A DNA stretch of 64,000 bases, taken from positions 930,001-994,000 of the forward strand of contig CP152408.1 of NCBI GenBank assembly GCA_038961845.1. The letters run 5' to 3'. The position numbers and the translations under genes were made by a program. How positions within the stretch are numbered: position 1 is the first letter of the stretch; each line of letters starts with the position of its first letter. Origin of the DNA: Xylophilus sp. GW821-FHT01B05 (lineage in GTDB: Bacteria; Pseudomonadota; Gammaproteobacteria; Burkholderiales; Burkholderiaceae_C). Positions 45,451 through 55,025 of this stretch are shown here, piece after piece. Below the pieces are notes generated by a model. It was not told the origin of the DNA and searched no databases. It saw nothing but the letters and a program-made list of their open reading frames with translations.

Positions 45451-46725
45451 CTATTGGTTGGCGGGCTCCGTTTGCTTGCCCGCCACCGAGTACGTCATGC
45501 CCGGCGCCTGGCGGGTCTTGAGGAAGTCCGCCAGTGGCTGGTCGCGCATGGCCGCATAGATGGCAAGGTTGGGCGTGCCCACCACGGCGCCCAGCTTCTC
45601 CAGCAAAAAGAAGATCACCCCGTACTGGATCAGGCCGCGCCAGTCGCGCTGCTGCACCAGCGCGCGCTCTTGTTCGGTCAGGTCGGCGGCGGCCAATGCA
45701 CCGGCTTCATCGGCCAGGAACTTCGCGCGCTCTTGCGGCTGGATCAGCGTGTGCAGAAACTTGTTGAGCCGGTAGGCCTTGACGCTGCGGTCCAGGTCGA
45801 AGGGGTAGGTGCCCTCCAGCGCCGGGCCGGCGTCTTCGCGCTGGATATGGGCGCGCTGGCGTGCCTGCTCTGCGGCAATCGGCGGGCCGGCCTGGTTCTC
45901 CAGCACGATGGTGGCTATTCCTGTCATCGAGGGCAGCGTGTAGGACTTGTGCACGCTGCGCACGCCGGCCGACAGCGCGCCACGCATCACCAGCCACATC
46001 ACCACCTCGGCGCTTTCGTAGCCGCCCAGCGCGGCATATTCGCCCAGCGTCAGCGAGGCCAGCAGTTCCGGGTCGTGCTCTATCAGTTGCAGCAGCGTGG
46101 CATCCCACTCGGCATTGTTGAAGCCCGAGCGCTCGCCATGCACCTGGTGCGACAGCCCGCCCGTGGCCAGCACCACCACCTTCAGGTCTTGCGGAAAGCT
46201 CTCGATCGCGCGGCGCAGCGCCCGGCCCAGCTTCAGGCAGCGTTTGGCCGAAGGCGTGGGCGCCTGCAGCACGCCCACCTGCAGTGGCACGATGGGTGCG
46301 GGCCATTGCGGCTGGTTCGAGCACAGCATGGACAGCGGCGAGAAGCAGCCATGGTCCAGCGGCTTGTCCTGGAAGAAGGACATGTCGAACTCATCGGCCA
46401 TCAGCGATCGGCCGATGTGGCGCGCCAATTCGCTGTGGCCGGCGATCGGCGGCAGCGCCCGGGCGCCGCCGCCTTCGTCCGCCACCGCGTACTGCTCGCC
46501 AATGCCCAGCGCAAAGGCCGAGTAGTGGTCGAAGAAGAAGGAGGTGACGTGGTCGTTGTAGACCACCACGATGGCGTCGGGCTTTTGTTGCTCCAGCCAG
46601 AGCCGGGCCGGCTTGAAGGTGGCGAACACCGATGCCCAGGTGGCATCGTCCTCGCTTGCGCGGTCAAACGCGAAGCCGATGGTGGGCGTATGCGATGCCG
46701 CGATGCCGCCGATGATTCTCGCCAT
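45451..46725 (-). CDS. galA: Gallate dioxygenase (GalA/DesB type, LigB-LigA fusion)
   Basis: A 424-residue type II extradiol dioxygenase that opens gallate to 4-oxalomesaconate. The N-terminal LigB domain has Fe(II)-binding His residues in IAASHTPTIGFAFD and VYNDHVTSFFFDHYSAF, plus the catalytic His in ATGGLSHQVHGER. The last ~110 residues form a LigA-like domain (WRGLIQYGVIFFLLEKLGAV), a fusion typical of GalA (about 420 aa) rather than two-subunit LigAB. It heads an operon with a Bug protein and porin and is divergent from a broken LysR gene. Confidence 0.88.
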   Translation of the reverse strand: MARIIGGIAASHTPTIGFAFDRASEDDATWASVFATFKPARLWLEQQKPDAIVVVYNDHVTSFFFDHYSAFALGIGEQYAVADEGGGARALPPIAGHSELARHIGRSLMADEFDMSFFQDKPLDHGCFSPLSMLCSNQPQWPAPIVPLQVGVLQAPTPSAKRCLKLGRALRRAIESFPQDLKVVVLATGGLSHQVHGERSGFNNAEWDATLLQLIEHDPELLASLTLGEYAALGGYESAEVVMWLVMRGALSAGVRSVHKSYTLPSMTGIATIVLENQAGPPIAAEQARQRAHIQREDAGPALEGTYPFDLDRSVKAYRLNKFLHTLIQPQERAKFLADEAGALAAADLTEQERALVQQRDWRGLIQYGVIFFLLEKLGAVVGTPNLAIYAAMRDQPLADFLKTRQAPGMTYSVAGKQTEPANQ

Positions 46726-46856
46726 AACTTTCCTGACGGAGCTGCCCGTTGCCTCTGAGGGGGCCGATTCTGTTGGGCAATCGCGGCGCGGTGCAGATGC
46801 GGAAAAACCGCGCGTGAGAACCTGTGGTTATCGCGCCTCGGCGCTACGATGGCCGC

Positions 46857-47764
46857 ATGAAACTGACCACCATCCAGGCCCTGATCGCGGCGGTGCAAGA
46901 GGGCAGCCTGCGCGCCGCCGCGCGGGCGTGTCGCAGCCGGCCCTGTCGAAGATGGTGCGCGAGCTGGAACTGGAGCTGGGTGCGCCGCTGCTGATGCGCA
47001 CCTCGCGCGGCGTGGCGCCCACCGCGCAGGGGCGGGTGCTGTACGAGCATTCGCTGAAGGCGCTGCGTGAATTTGGCGAGGCCGTCAGCGAGATCCGGCA
47101 ACTGGGCGGCGACATGGTCGGCGAGCTGCACATCGGCGCCGTGCCCATGGCGGTGATGCTGCTGGTGCCGGAGACGCTGCGCACCTTCACCCAGAGCTTT
47201 CCCGACGTGCGCCTGCGCGTCAGCGAAGAGTTGTACGTGGCGCAACTGCAGCGGCTGCGCGCCGGCGAGGTCGACATCATGCTCGGCGGCATCCCCGACG
47301 ACCTGCCGCGTGGCGAATTCACCATCGAGCGCCTGGCGCACACGACCATGGTGCCGACTGCGCGCAAGGGCAGCGCCTGGCTCGGCGCGAAAACCCTGGA
47401 CGACCTGAAGGACGCGCGCTGGGTCTACACCGGCGCCAGCACGGACGCAGGCTACGCGCGCCAATGGTTCGAGGCCCACGGCATGGCGCCGCCGCGCGTG
47501 GGGGCCGTGGTCAACTCAACGCTGACCTTGCTGTCGCTGGTCGCCACCGGCGATTGCATCGCCCTGATGCCGCGCCAGATCGCCCTGCAGGACGTGGCGA
47601 AATCCTTCATCTCGGTGATCGAGGTCCAGGAGCGCGGGCTGGACCTGGAGATCGGGGCCATGGTGCGCAGTGACGTGGCGACCAAGCCGCTGATCCGGCA
47701 TCTGGTGTCGCACTTGCACCGGGCGGCGCATCAGCTCAGGAGTGGGACGGTTGCGGCATCCTGA
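46857..47764 (+). pseudogene. LysR-family regulator of the gallate cluster, frameshifted in the HTH
   Basis: Begins MKLTTIQALIAAVQEGSLRA in one frame, but the next expected residues (GVSQPALSKMVRELELELGA) are read in another frame from about 46925. The join GCGCGGGCG-TGTCGCAG lacks about 7 bp (CTGGGCG would restore ARALGVSQ), and the lost unit is bounded by GGGCG direct repeats. The rest, including the effector domain to 47764, is undamaged. It is divergent from galA. Either a recent inactivation or an assembly error. Confidence 0.8.
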
Positions 47765-47771
47765 GATGCAT

Positions 47772-48220
47772 CCCTTTCAAGGTCTTTGAGCTATCCCTGC
47801 GCTGTGTGCCTTGCTGGCGGCGGGAGCCGGGAGTTCGCCCCGGCGGGCGAGTAACTTTCTCTTGTGTCGCCAAGAGAAAGTCACCAAAGAGAAGGCGACC
47901 CCACTGTGGCGGTCCGGCTTTGCCGGACTGCTCTGCGGTGCTCGGTGTGGGCAGGCGGCTGCGGAACTCGCCTTCGGCTCAGACAGTCCTCGCCGTCCCT
48001 CCGCTTCGCTGCGGGCAACCTGCCCCCACCTCCGCTCCTCGACGCCACAGAGGGGGCCCGGGACTGCCAGTCGGGCCGTCGCTGCGCTCGGCCCGGTATT
48101 ACTCCCGCCCCCGTTGGGGGGGGCTGGGGTGGGGGCTGGCTGTTCGTCCGCCGGGGCGAGTCCCGGCACCCGCCGCCTGCCAGGCGAACAGCGCAGGGAT
48201 ATCTCAAAGACCTTGGCGGG
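47772..48220 (+). repeat. Family C repeat, copy 2, with long inverted ends
   Basis: The left end (CAAGGTCTTTGAGCTATCCC, then TGCGCTGT) and the reverse complement of the right end match over about 28 bp with one difference. Compared with copy 1 it holds an extra ~110-bp GC-rich block near 47940-48050. It occupies almost the whole gap between the LysR pseudogene and the chemoreceptor gene; no credible gene inside. Confidence 0.85.
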
Positions 48221-48252
48221 GATGAGATCTAGACCGCCACAGAACCTCGCGT

Positions 48253-49599
48253 TCAGGCGCGCACCACCGCCGCCTCCAGCGAGGCCATGGCCTGGTGCAC
48301 CGTGCCCATGCGGGTGCTTTGCGATTGGGCCGCCTCGACGATGCCGCCCATGATGTCCGAGGCGCGGGCGGCCGATGCGTGGATGCCGTTCATCACCTGG
48401 CCGGTGAGCTGCACGTGGCCGTCGCCCTCATGCACCCGGATGGCCGAGGCGGCGATCAGCGACTTGATCTCTTGCGCGGCACTGGCGCTGCGCTGGGCCA
48501 GGTTGCGCACCTCGCCGGCGACCACGGCAAAGCCCCGGCCTTGCTCGCCGGCGCGCGCGGCCTCGACGGCGGCGTTGAGCGCCAGCAGGTTGGTCTGGAA
48601 GGCGATGCCGTCGATCAGGCCGACGATCTCGGCGATGCGCTGCGAGTCACGGCGGATGGCGCCCATGGCTTCCACCGCGCGCCCGGTGGCGGTTGTTCCC
48701 TCGCCCACCACGGCCATCACCTGCCGCGTTTGCGCGTGGGCTTCATGGGCCTGCGAGGCGCTTTCGCTCACCAGCGCATTGAGCTGCTCGAAGGCCTGCT
48801 GCAGGGTGCGCGTGGCCTCGAAGCGGGCGGTGATGTCGGTCGCGTACTTCACCACCTTGAAGGGCCGGCCTGCGTCGTCCAGCACCGGGTTGTAGCTGGC
48901 CTCGATCCATACCGCGTTGCCGGCCTTGCCGACCCGGCAGAACTGCCCCTGGTGGAACTGCCCCGCAGCCAGGTCGCGCCAGAACGCGGCGTAGGCGGGC
49001 GAGCCGCGCTCTTGCGGCGACACAAAGATGCGGTGGTGCTGGCCCACGATCTCGCCCGCGTGGCGGTAGCCCAGCGCCGCCAGGAAGTTGGCGTTGGCCT
49101 GCAGGATGGTGCCGTCCAGCCCGAACTCGATCACCGCCTGCGCCCGGCTCACGGCCGCCAGCTGGCTTTGCGCCTCGGCATCGCGCAGCGCCTGGGCCGT
49201 GATGTCCATGGCGTACTTCACCACCCGCACCACCTTGCCGTCGGCACGCGTGATGGGGCTGTAGTTGGCCTGCAGCCAGATGTCGCTGCCGTCGCCGCGA
49301 ATGCGGCGGCAGCGGCCGACAAAGGCCTCGCCCGAGCGCAGGCGCTCCCAGAAATCGGCATAGGCCGGCGCGTTGGCTTCGTCCGGGTCCACCAGCAGGC
49401 GGTGGTGCCGGCCCTTGAGCTGCGCCAGCGTGTAGCCGAGCGCTTGTTGAAAGTTGTCGTTGGCGGCCAGGATCTGGCCCTGCGCGTCGAATTCGATCAC
49501 GGCCTGGTTGCGATACAGCGCTTCCAGTTGCCGCCGCGATGCGGGTCCGGCACAGAGAGCGCGCAGCATGCCCTGGCCCTGCGGAGTTGATTTGCCCAT
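48253..49599 (-). CDS. Soluble methyl-accepting chemotaxis protein with two PAS domains
   Basis: A 448-residue receptor without any membrane segment. Two similar PAS-PAC units (residues ~20-135 and ~145-260; [20 protein letters not shown] and [20 protein letters not shown]) are followed by a signalling domain with the hairpin tip [43 protein letters not shown] domains of this type often bind haem or flavin, so it may report redox or oxygen state to CheA. The C-terminal helical part is short. Confidence 0.9.
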   Translation of the reverse strand: MGKSTPQGQGMLRALCAGPASRRQLEALYRNQAVIEFDAQGQILAANDNFQQALGYTLAQLKGRHHRLLVDPDEANAPAYADFWERLRSGEAFVGRCRRIRGDGSDIWLQANYSPITRADGKVVRVVKYAMDITAQALRDAEAQSQLAAVSRAQAVIEFGLDGTILQANANFLAALGYRHAGEIVGQHHRIFVSPQERGSPAYAAFWRDLAAGQFHQGQFCRVGKAGNAVWIEASYNPVLDDAGRPFKVVKYATDITARFEATRTLQQAFEQLNALVSESASQAHEAHAQTRQVMAVVGEGTTATGRAVEAMGAIRRDSQRIAEIVGLIDGIAFQTNLLALNAAVEAARAGEQGRGFAVVAGEVRNLAQRSASAAQEIKSLIAASAIRVHEGDGHVQLTGQVMNGIHASAARASDIMGGIVEAAQSQSTRMGTVHQAMASLEAAVVRA

Positions 49600-49817
49600 G
49601 GCTTTCTCTAATTGATTCGGGTCGTGCGTATGTGCACGGGCGCCGAATCTAACGGGCGTGTCAGCGGCATGCCAGGGTGGAATGCGCGGGCGTATGCGGC
49701 TTGCAACAGCGCCAGGTCCGCTGCCGCCGGCCGACCAGAGCGGGGGCTGGTGCTTCTGCGCCGTGCCGGGCGTGCAAGTTTTTTTGCGTCAGCAGGCGGT
49801 CAGCCTGGGTGTGGAAC

Positions 49818-51494
49818 TCAGGCGCGCGCGGGTGCGCGCACTGCAAATCCGCAGCCATGGCCAATGCGACGCAGCCGCTCCACATGCGCCAGCAAAGAGC
49901 GCTCGGCCACCGGCCACAGCGCCTCGGGCACGTCGCCGTAGGCATGCCGCACCCAGTCGGCGGTGCTGCCGTCGGGCAGGGCGCACAGCGCGGCGGCGAC
50001 CTTGGCCTCGCGCTGCAGGCGGTGCGCCTTCAGGCGGGCGATGGCGGCCGGTGCGTCGTGCAGCACGTAGCCGTGGGCGGGCAGGATGTAGTCGATGCCA
50101 AATTCGGCGCAGGCCGCGCTCAGCAGGTCGAGCGAGTCCAGGTAGTCGCTCATGTTGCCGTCGGGCGGATCGACCACGGTGGTGCTGCCGTTGAGCACGT
50201 GGTCACCCGAGAACAGCAGGCCGTCCTGCGCCAGCACCAGGCACAGGTGGTTGGCCGCATGGCCGGGCGTAAAAATAACAGTCAAATCGTGCTCTATCCC
50301 AGGTACAGAAAGGGCTATTAGCTCTCTATTTTGTAGCGGTCGGTCTGGCACGAAATGGCTGCTCGGCCGCGCCGTGGCGGCCGAGGGCAGGCCCAGGATG
50401 GGCGGCGCCGCGCGGCCGGCGGCCGCGCACAGCGCCTGCAGCGGCTTGGCGCCGGGGGAATGGTCGGGGTGCGAATGGGTGCAGACGATGGCGCGGATGT
50501 CGCCGCCCGCGGCCGCATACAGGCGGGCGATGTGCGCGGCATTGTTCGGGCCCGGGTCGATGGCGATATAGCCAGTGGCCGCCTCGCCCACCAGATAGCT
50601 GTTGGTGCCGGGGCCGGTCATGTGGCCGCCGTTGGGTGCGGTCAGGCGCAGCACGTTCTTCAGCAGCGGCACGGCGTGTTCGTGCTGCCAGCCCAGCTCG
50701 TGCACGATCTGCCCGTCCGGGCAGACCAGGGCCAGCTCGCCGTAGGGCTGCTCGCCCTCCATGTAGCGCGCCTCTTGGCCGTTCAGCAGGCCGGCGCGTG
50801 GGCAACTGGTCCACAGCGGCTGCTCGTGGGCGCAGGCGGCCAGCACCGCGTCCACGCTGGTGTAGCCAGCCAGCCGCTGCAAGGTGCGGATGGTCGGGAA
50901 GATCATGAGGAAGCCACCGGCCGCATGCCGCGCCAGCGCGTCGGCCGGCCGCACCCAGACCGGCTCGAACTGCTCGGCCTCGTCGGCCACCGGCTGCTGG
51001 CCCTCGGGCATGCGCGCCACCAGAAAGGGCACATCGAAGCGGCGTGCCAGGTCGCGGTCGGTGATCCAGTGGGCCAGCACAAAGACGCCATCGGCCGCCA
51101 GCACCAGGCCGGCGGCCTCGCACTGCGGCGCAAACGGCGCCTGGCGGTCGAGCACGGCGATGTCGGCAGCACTCACCGGCCGGCCGTCGCGGTGGCGCGC
51201 CAGCAGCACGCCCAATTCCTCGAAGCTCTCGCGGATCGCGGCAATCGCCTGGGTCAGGCGCAGGTCATCCTGCGTGGCGCGGCGCGCGGCCAGCGCGTGG
51301 CTGTTGGCGTCGGCCGCATCGATGCCGCCGCCGGGAAACACATAGGCGCCGGGCGCAAAGCTGGCGGTGGCCGAGCGGCGCGTCATCAACACCTCGATGC
51401 CGGCCGGTGTGTCGCGCAACAGCAGCACGGTGGCGGCAGGGCGGGTGGGCGCGGGTTCGCGTGGCGGGTGCAGGAGCTGGGTGGGGCGGACCAT
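49818..51494 (-). CDS. Nudix hydrolase-metallo-beta-lactamase fold fusion protein
   Basis: A 558-residue protein. Residues ~15-260 form a Nudix-like domain (YVFPGGGIDAAD, then IRESFEELGVLLARH as the REx2EE helix, with a long insertion in the box). Residues ~290-540 are an MBL hydrolase with THSHPDHSPGA (HxHxDH), TPGHAANHLCLVL, FSGDHVLNGSTTV and PAHGYVLHD. Related MBL proteins hydrolyse thioesters or glyoxalase-type substrates; this one is unassigned. A family A repeat lies inside the MBL part at 50271-50337 and is translated in frame. Confidence 0.82.
   Translation of the reverse strand: MVRPTQLLHPPREPAPTRPAATVLLLRDTPAGIEVLMTRRSATASFAPGAYVFPGGGIDAADANSHALAARRATQDDLRLTQAIAAIRESFEELGVLLARHRDGRPVSAADIAVLDRQAPFAPQCEAAGLVLAADGVFVLAHWITDRDLARRFDVPFLVARMPEGQQPVADEAEQFEPVWVRPADALARHAAGGFLMIFPTIRTLQRLAGYTSVDAVLAACAHEQPLWTSCPRAGLLNGQEARYMEGEQPYGELALVCPDGQIVHELGWQHEHAVPLLKNVLRLTAPNGGHMTGPGTNSYLVGEAATGYIAIDPGPNNAAHIARLYAAAGGDIRAIVCTHSHPDHSPGAKPLQALCAAAGRAAPPILGLPSAATARPSSHFVPDRPLQNRELIALSVPGIEHDLTVIFTPGHAANHLCLVLAQDGLLFSGDHVLNGSTTVVDPPDGNMSDYLDSLDLLSAACAEFGIDYILPAHGYVLHDAPAAIARLKAHRLQREAKVAAALCALPDGSTADWVRHAYGDVPEALWPVAERSLLAHVERLRRIGHGCGFAVRAPARA
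50271..50337 (+). repeat. Family A-like repeat, copy 7, inside a coding sequence
   Basis: CTCTATCCCAGG, then GGGCTATTAGCT and CTCTATTTTGTAGC keep family A order. On the coding (minus) strand it is read as LQNRELIALSVPGIEHDLTV with AGA, ATA and CTA codons that are rare in the surrounding genes. Confidence 0.65.
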
Positions 51495-51552
51495 GTGTGC
51501 AATTGTGCTGCGCGTGCCGTGTCAGTGGCGTTGCTCGGGCGACACGTTCTAA

Positions 51553-51822
51553 GAACGTGTTTGCGATCTCTATGGGGTCGCGCAAGTGTCTTTGCGGGAT
51601 GGGATGCAAGGCGCGGTGCGCCGTCCATAGCTCGGCTATGGACAAGCGCCGCAACGCAGCAGACCGCCCGCAAAGACATTTGCCCGAAGGGGTTGGAGTG
51701 AAATCGGGCGATTGAGCGCCCCATCTGCTTGCATGGGCACGAGCCCATGCGGCGCAGACTGGGCCACTCACTCATCCCGATTGCACTCCAACGCGATCCC
51801 CATACAGATCGAAAACACGTTC
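51553..51822. mobile_element. 270-bp MITE with ~35-bp inverted ends and TAA duplication
   Basis: The left end GAACGTGTTTGCGATCTCTA and the reverse complement of the right end GAACGTGTTTTCGATCTGTA match nearly throughout, continuing TGGGG(A)TCGCG. TAA flanks both sides (51550-51552, 51823-51825). It has no gene; internal hairpins GTCCATAGC/GCTATGGAC and GCATGGGC/GCCCATGC. A 3-bp TNA-type duplication suggests an IS5-superfamily transposase supplied elsewhere. Confidence 0.85.
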
Positions 51823-52385
51823 TAAGGGCTATAGCAAAGGCAGTCCACCACATGGTCATCCACGATGCCCGTCGCCTGCATCCAGGCATAGACGATCACC
51901 GGCCCGACAAACTTGAAACCGCGCTGCTTGAGCGCGTGCGAGATGGTGTTGGACAGCAGCGTCTGCGCCGGCACCTCGCTGGCGTCCTGCCAGTGGTTGC
52001 GGATCGGCGCGCCGCCGGCCAGCGCCCAGATGAAGCGGGAGAAATCCTCGCCCGCCGCCTGCATGGCCAGGTAGGCGCGTGCATTGCCGATGGTGGCCAC
52101 GATCTTGGAGCGCGAGCGCACGATGCCGGCGTCGGCCATCAGGCGCTCGACATCGTCCGGGCCAAAGCGGGCGACCGCCTCGGGGTCGAAGCCGGCAAAA
52201 CCGGCGCGAAAGGCCTCCCGCTTGTAGAGGATGGTGCGCCACGACAAACCGGCCTGGAAGCCGTCGAGCATCAGCTTCTCCCACAGGCGGCGGCTGTCGT
52301 ATTCGGGCACGCCCCATTCCTCGTCGTGGTAGGCGGACAGCAGCGCGTCGTGGCGGGCCCAGGCGCAGCGTTGGGGCGTGGTCAT
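51822..52385 (-). CDS. tag: DNA-3-methyladenine glycosylase I
   Basis: A 187-residue base-excision enzyme removing 3-methyladenine. AAAGGAACACC precedes ATG 52385. RCAWARHDALLSAYHDEEWG is the family N-terminus, the helix-hairpin region and DGFQAGLSWRTILYKREAFR follow, and DHVVDCLCY supplies the C-terminal His/Cys zinc ligands. The TAG stop is formed at the MITE junction (TA from the target, G from the MITE), so the last few residues may have been replaced. Length equals that of E. coli Tag. Confidence 0.93.
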   Translation of the reverse strand: MTTPQRCAWARHDALLSAYHDEEWGVPEYDSRRLWEKLMLDGFQAGLSWRTILYKREAFRAGFAGFDPEAVARFGPDDVERLMADAGIVRSRSKIVATIGNARAYLAMQAAGEDFSRFIWALAGGAPIRNHWQDASEVPAQTLLSNTISHALKQRGFKFVGPVIVYAWMQATGIVDDHVVDCLCYSP

Positions 52386-52451
52386 GGTGTTCCTTTGTGA
52401 TGGCTTGTGACGATAGCGCATGGCCCCGGGCAGGCGCGGATAATCCGGCCC

Positions 52452-53327
52452 ATGCAGATTCGCTTCACCAAAATGCAGGGCGCCGGCAACGACTTCGTCG
52501 TGCTGGACGAAACCGCCGGCCCGCTGGGCCTGACGACCGCGCAGTACCGCTTCCTGGCCGACCGCCACTTTGGCGTCGGCGCCGACCAGATCCTGAGCGT
52601 GCGCCCCGCGCCCACGCCCGAGGTTGATTTTGAATACGTGATCCACAACGCCGACGGCGGCGAGGTGGAGCAGTGCGGCAACGGCGCGCGCTGCTTTGTG
52701 CGCTTTGTGCGCGAGCAGGGCCTGACCAGCAAGGACACCGTGCGGGTGCAGACGCTCTCGGGCGTGATCGCGCCGCGCATGGATGCCGACGGCCGCGTCA
52801 CGGTCGACATGGGCCCGCCGGTGTTCGAGCTGGCACGCGTGCCTTTCGACGCCGCCGGCTGCGGCCCGCAGGCCGCCGGCAGTTGGGAAACCTGGCCGCT
52901 GGCGCTGGGCACGCATGCGGGCGACGCCATCGTGCCGGTGGCCGTGCTGTCCATGGGCAACCCGCACGCGGTGCAACTGGTGGATGATGTAGACACCGCC
53001 CCGGTCGCGCAGCAAGGCCCGCTGATCGAGCGCCACCCGCGCTTTCCCAAGCGCGTCAACGCCGGGTTCCTGCAGGTCGTCGACCGCACGCATGTGCGCC
53101 TGCGCGTGTACGAGCGCGGTGCGGGCGAAACCCTGGCCTGTGGCACCGGCGCTTGCGCGGCGGTGGTCGCGGGCATTCGCATGGGCCTGCTGGACGCGCG
53201 CGTCAACGTAGCAACCCGCGGCGGCACCCTCACCATCGCCTGGGACGGCGGCGACAGCCCCGTTGCCATGACCGGCCCCGCCACCACGGTCTTCCAAGGC
53301 CAGATCGACATTCCGGACACCCTATGA
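52452..53327 (+). CDS. dapF: Diaminopimelate epimerase
   Basis: A 291-residue enzyme converting LL- to meso-diaminopimelate for lysine and peptidoglycan. [13 protein letters not shown] opens the fold; the two catalytic Cys are in [13 protein letters not shown] and [14 protein letters not shown]. The ATG at 52452 fits the family start. The stop overlaps the DUF484 ATG by 4 bp, giving the conserved dapF-DUF484-xerC order. Confidence 0.96.
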   Translation: MQIRFTKMQGAGNDFVVLDETAGPLGLTTAQYRFLADRHFGVGADQILSVRPAPTPEVDFEYVIHNADGGEVEQCGNGARCFVRFVREQGLTSKDTVRVQTLSGVIAPRMDADGRVTVDMGPPVFELARVPFDAAGCGPQAAGSWETWPLALGTHAGDAIVPVAVLSMGNPHAVQLVDDVDTAPVAQQGPLIERHPRFPKRVNAGFLQVVDRTHVRLRVYERGAGETLACGTGACAAVVAGIRMGLLDARVNVATRGGTLTIAWDGGDSPVAMTGPATTVFQGQIDIPDTL

Positions 53328-54028
53328 GCCAACTCCCGCCCAACACCAGCGTGCCGCCCATCACCGAGGACGACATCGCCAACTACCTGGCGAATTCGCC
53401 CGATTTTTTTGAGCGCCACGCCGAGGTGCTGGCCAGCGTGCAGCTCACCAGCCCGCACGGCCAGCGCGCCGTCAGCCTGCAAGAGCGCCAGGCCGAGATG
53501 CTGCGCGAAAAAATCAAGGCGCTGGAGCAGCGCGTGATGGAGATGGTGCGCAACAGCAGCGAGAACACCGTCATCGCCGACCGCCTGCAGCGCTGGGCGG
53601 TGCAGCTCGCCGGTACCCGCAACGCGGCCGACCTGCCCGCGCGCATCGCCGCCGAGGCGCAAGAGCAGTTCCTGGTGCCGCAGGCCGCGATCCGCCTGTG
53701 GGACCTGGCGCCCGAATACGCCAGCGCCGATTTCACGCAAGGTGTAGACGCCGACACCCGCAGCTTTGCCGCCTCGCTTGGCGCGCCTTACTGCGGTCCC
53801 AATCGCGGCTTTGAATCGGTGCGCTGGCTGGCCGAGCCGGCCCGCGCCGCCTCGCTGGCCCTGCTGCCGCTGCGTGAAGGCCCGGCCTCGGCTGGCGGCC
53901 CGGTGTTCGGGCTGCTGGTGCTGGCCTCGGCCGACACCAGCCGCTTCGAGACCACCATGGGCACGGACTTCCTGGAGCGCATGGCTGAACTGGCCGGCGC
54001 AGCCCTGGGGCGCCTGCGCGCAGCCTGA
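53324..54028 (+). CDS. DUF484 family protein
   Basis: A 234-residue protein. [20 protein letters not shown] is the family N-terminus, then a coiled coil ([20 protein letters not shown]) and a GAF-like C-terminal domain ([28 protein letters not shown]). Function unknown; it is almost always between dapF and xerC in beta- and gammaproteobacteria, as here. Confidence 0.9.
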   Translation: MSQLPPNTSVPPITEDDIANYLANSPDFFERHAEVLASVQLTSPHGQRAVSLQERQAEMLREKIKALEQRVMEMVRNSSENTVIADRLQRWAVQLAGTRNAADLPARIAAEAQEQFLVPQAAIRLWDLAPEYASADFTQGVDADTRSFAASLGAPYCGPNRGFESVRWLAEPARAASLALLPLREGPASAGGPVFGLLVLASADTSRFETTMGTDFLERMAELAGAALGRLRAA

Positions 54029-54033
54029 GCACC

Positions 54034-55020
54034 ATGGAGCAAGCGCCGCCAGCGTCCGACGTGGACCCGCTGGTGCGCCGCTACCTGGACCACGTGCGCT
54101 TCGAGAAGCGCCTGGCCGAGCGCACCGTGGCGCTGTACACGCTGGACCTCGGCAAGCTCGCCACGGCCTGCGCCGGTGTGGGCGTGGCGCTGGCGGATGC
54201 GCGCTACCAGCACATCCGCCGCTTTGTCGCGCAAATGCACAGCGCCGGCCGCAGTGGCCGTGGCATTGCGCTGATTTTGTCGGGCTGGCGCGGCTTCTAC
54301 ACCTGGCTCGGGCAGCAAGGCCTGATCGCGCAGAACCCGGTGCAGAACGTGCGCGCGCCCAAGTCGCCCAAGCCGCTGCCCAAGGCCCTGGGCGTGGACG
54401 ACGCCATGCACCTGGCCGACCACAACCCTGAGCCCGCAGACCCGCAAGACGCCTGGCTCGACGCCCGCGACGGCGCCATGGTCGAGCTGTTCTACGGCTG
54501 CGGCCTGCGCGTGGGCGAACTGGTGGGGCTCGATGCCGTCACCTCCGCCGCCGCGCAAAAGGCCGGCCACGGCTGGGTTGATCTGGACGACGGCATGGTC
54601 CACGTCTGCGGCAAGGGCCGCAAATGGCGCAGCGTGCCCATCGCCGGCAAGGCGGCCGAGGCGCTCGCCGCCTGGCTGCCGCAGCGCCTGCTGGCACTGC
54701 CGGCCGATGCGCTCAGCCAGCCGGCCATGTTCCCCGGCCGGCGCGGCACGCGGCTCACCGCCCAGGCCGTCTGGCAGCGCCTGCGCCAGCGCAGCCAGGC
54801 GGCGGGGTTGGCCGCGCCGGTACACCCGCACATGCTGCGCCACTCTTACGCCAGCCACCTGCTGCAATCCAGCGGCGACCTGCGCGCAGTGCAAGAGCTG
54901 CTGGGCCACGCCAGCATCACCACCACCCAGGTCTATACCCGGCTGGATTTCCAGCACCTGGCCCAGGTCTACGACGCCGCCCACCCGCGCGCCAAGCGGC
55001 GCGGCGGCTCCAACCAATAA
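54034..55020 (+). CDS. xerC: Tyrosine recombinase XerC
   Basis: A 328-residue site-specific recombinase resolving chromosome dimers at dif with XerD. An N-terminal SAM-like core-binding domain (~1-110), then the catalytic residues: Arg in GCGLRVGELVGL, Lys in GKGRKWRSVPI, HxxR in HMLRHSYASHLL, His in LLGHASI and nucleophile Tyr in TTQVYTRLD. It is co-transcribed with dapF and DUF484. A family A repeat follows its stop at once. Confidence 0.95.
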   Translation: MEQAPPASDVDPLVRRYLDHVRFEKRLAERTVALYTLDLGKLATACAGVGVALADARYQHIRRFVAQMHSAGRSGRGIALILSGWRGFYTWLGQQGLIAQNPVQNVRAPKSPKPLPKALGVDDAMHLADHNPEPADPQDAWLDARDGAMVELFYGCGLRVGELVGLDAVTSAAAQKAGHGWVDLDDGMVHVCGKGRKWRSVPIAGKAAEALAAWLPQRLLALPADALSQPAMFPGRRGTRLTAQAVWQRLRQRSQAAGLAAPVHPHMLRHSYASHLLQSSGDLRAVQELLGHASITTTQVYTRLDFQHLAQVYDAAHPRAKRRGGSNQ

Positions 55021-55025
55021 TCTTG

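Noticed and set aside
46571..46856. In-frame upstream extension that would make the LysR gene near 47 kb a single 397-residue protein
   Set aside because: The residues before 46925 in that frame do not resemble any HTH, while the correct HTH start is in another frame; the region is the galA promoter and antisense of galA.
47806..48225. Several 70-180-codon reading frames on both strands
   Set aside because: They lie wholly in the family C repeat, are Arg/Pro-rich, and the same sequence at 43.0-43.2 kb gives different frames; no gene expected.
48295..49590. Long plus-strand frame opposite the chemoreceptor gene
   Set aside because: His/Arg/Gly-rich shadow of a high-GC gene; the minus strand shows clear PAS and MCP motifs.
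51540..51830. A small RNA gene upstream of tag suggested by strong hairpins
   Set aside because: Inverted ends and the TAA duplication explain the structure better as a MITE; no promoter or terminator seen.
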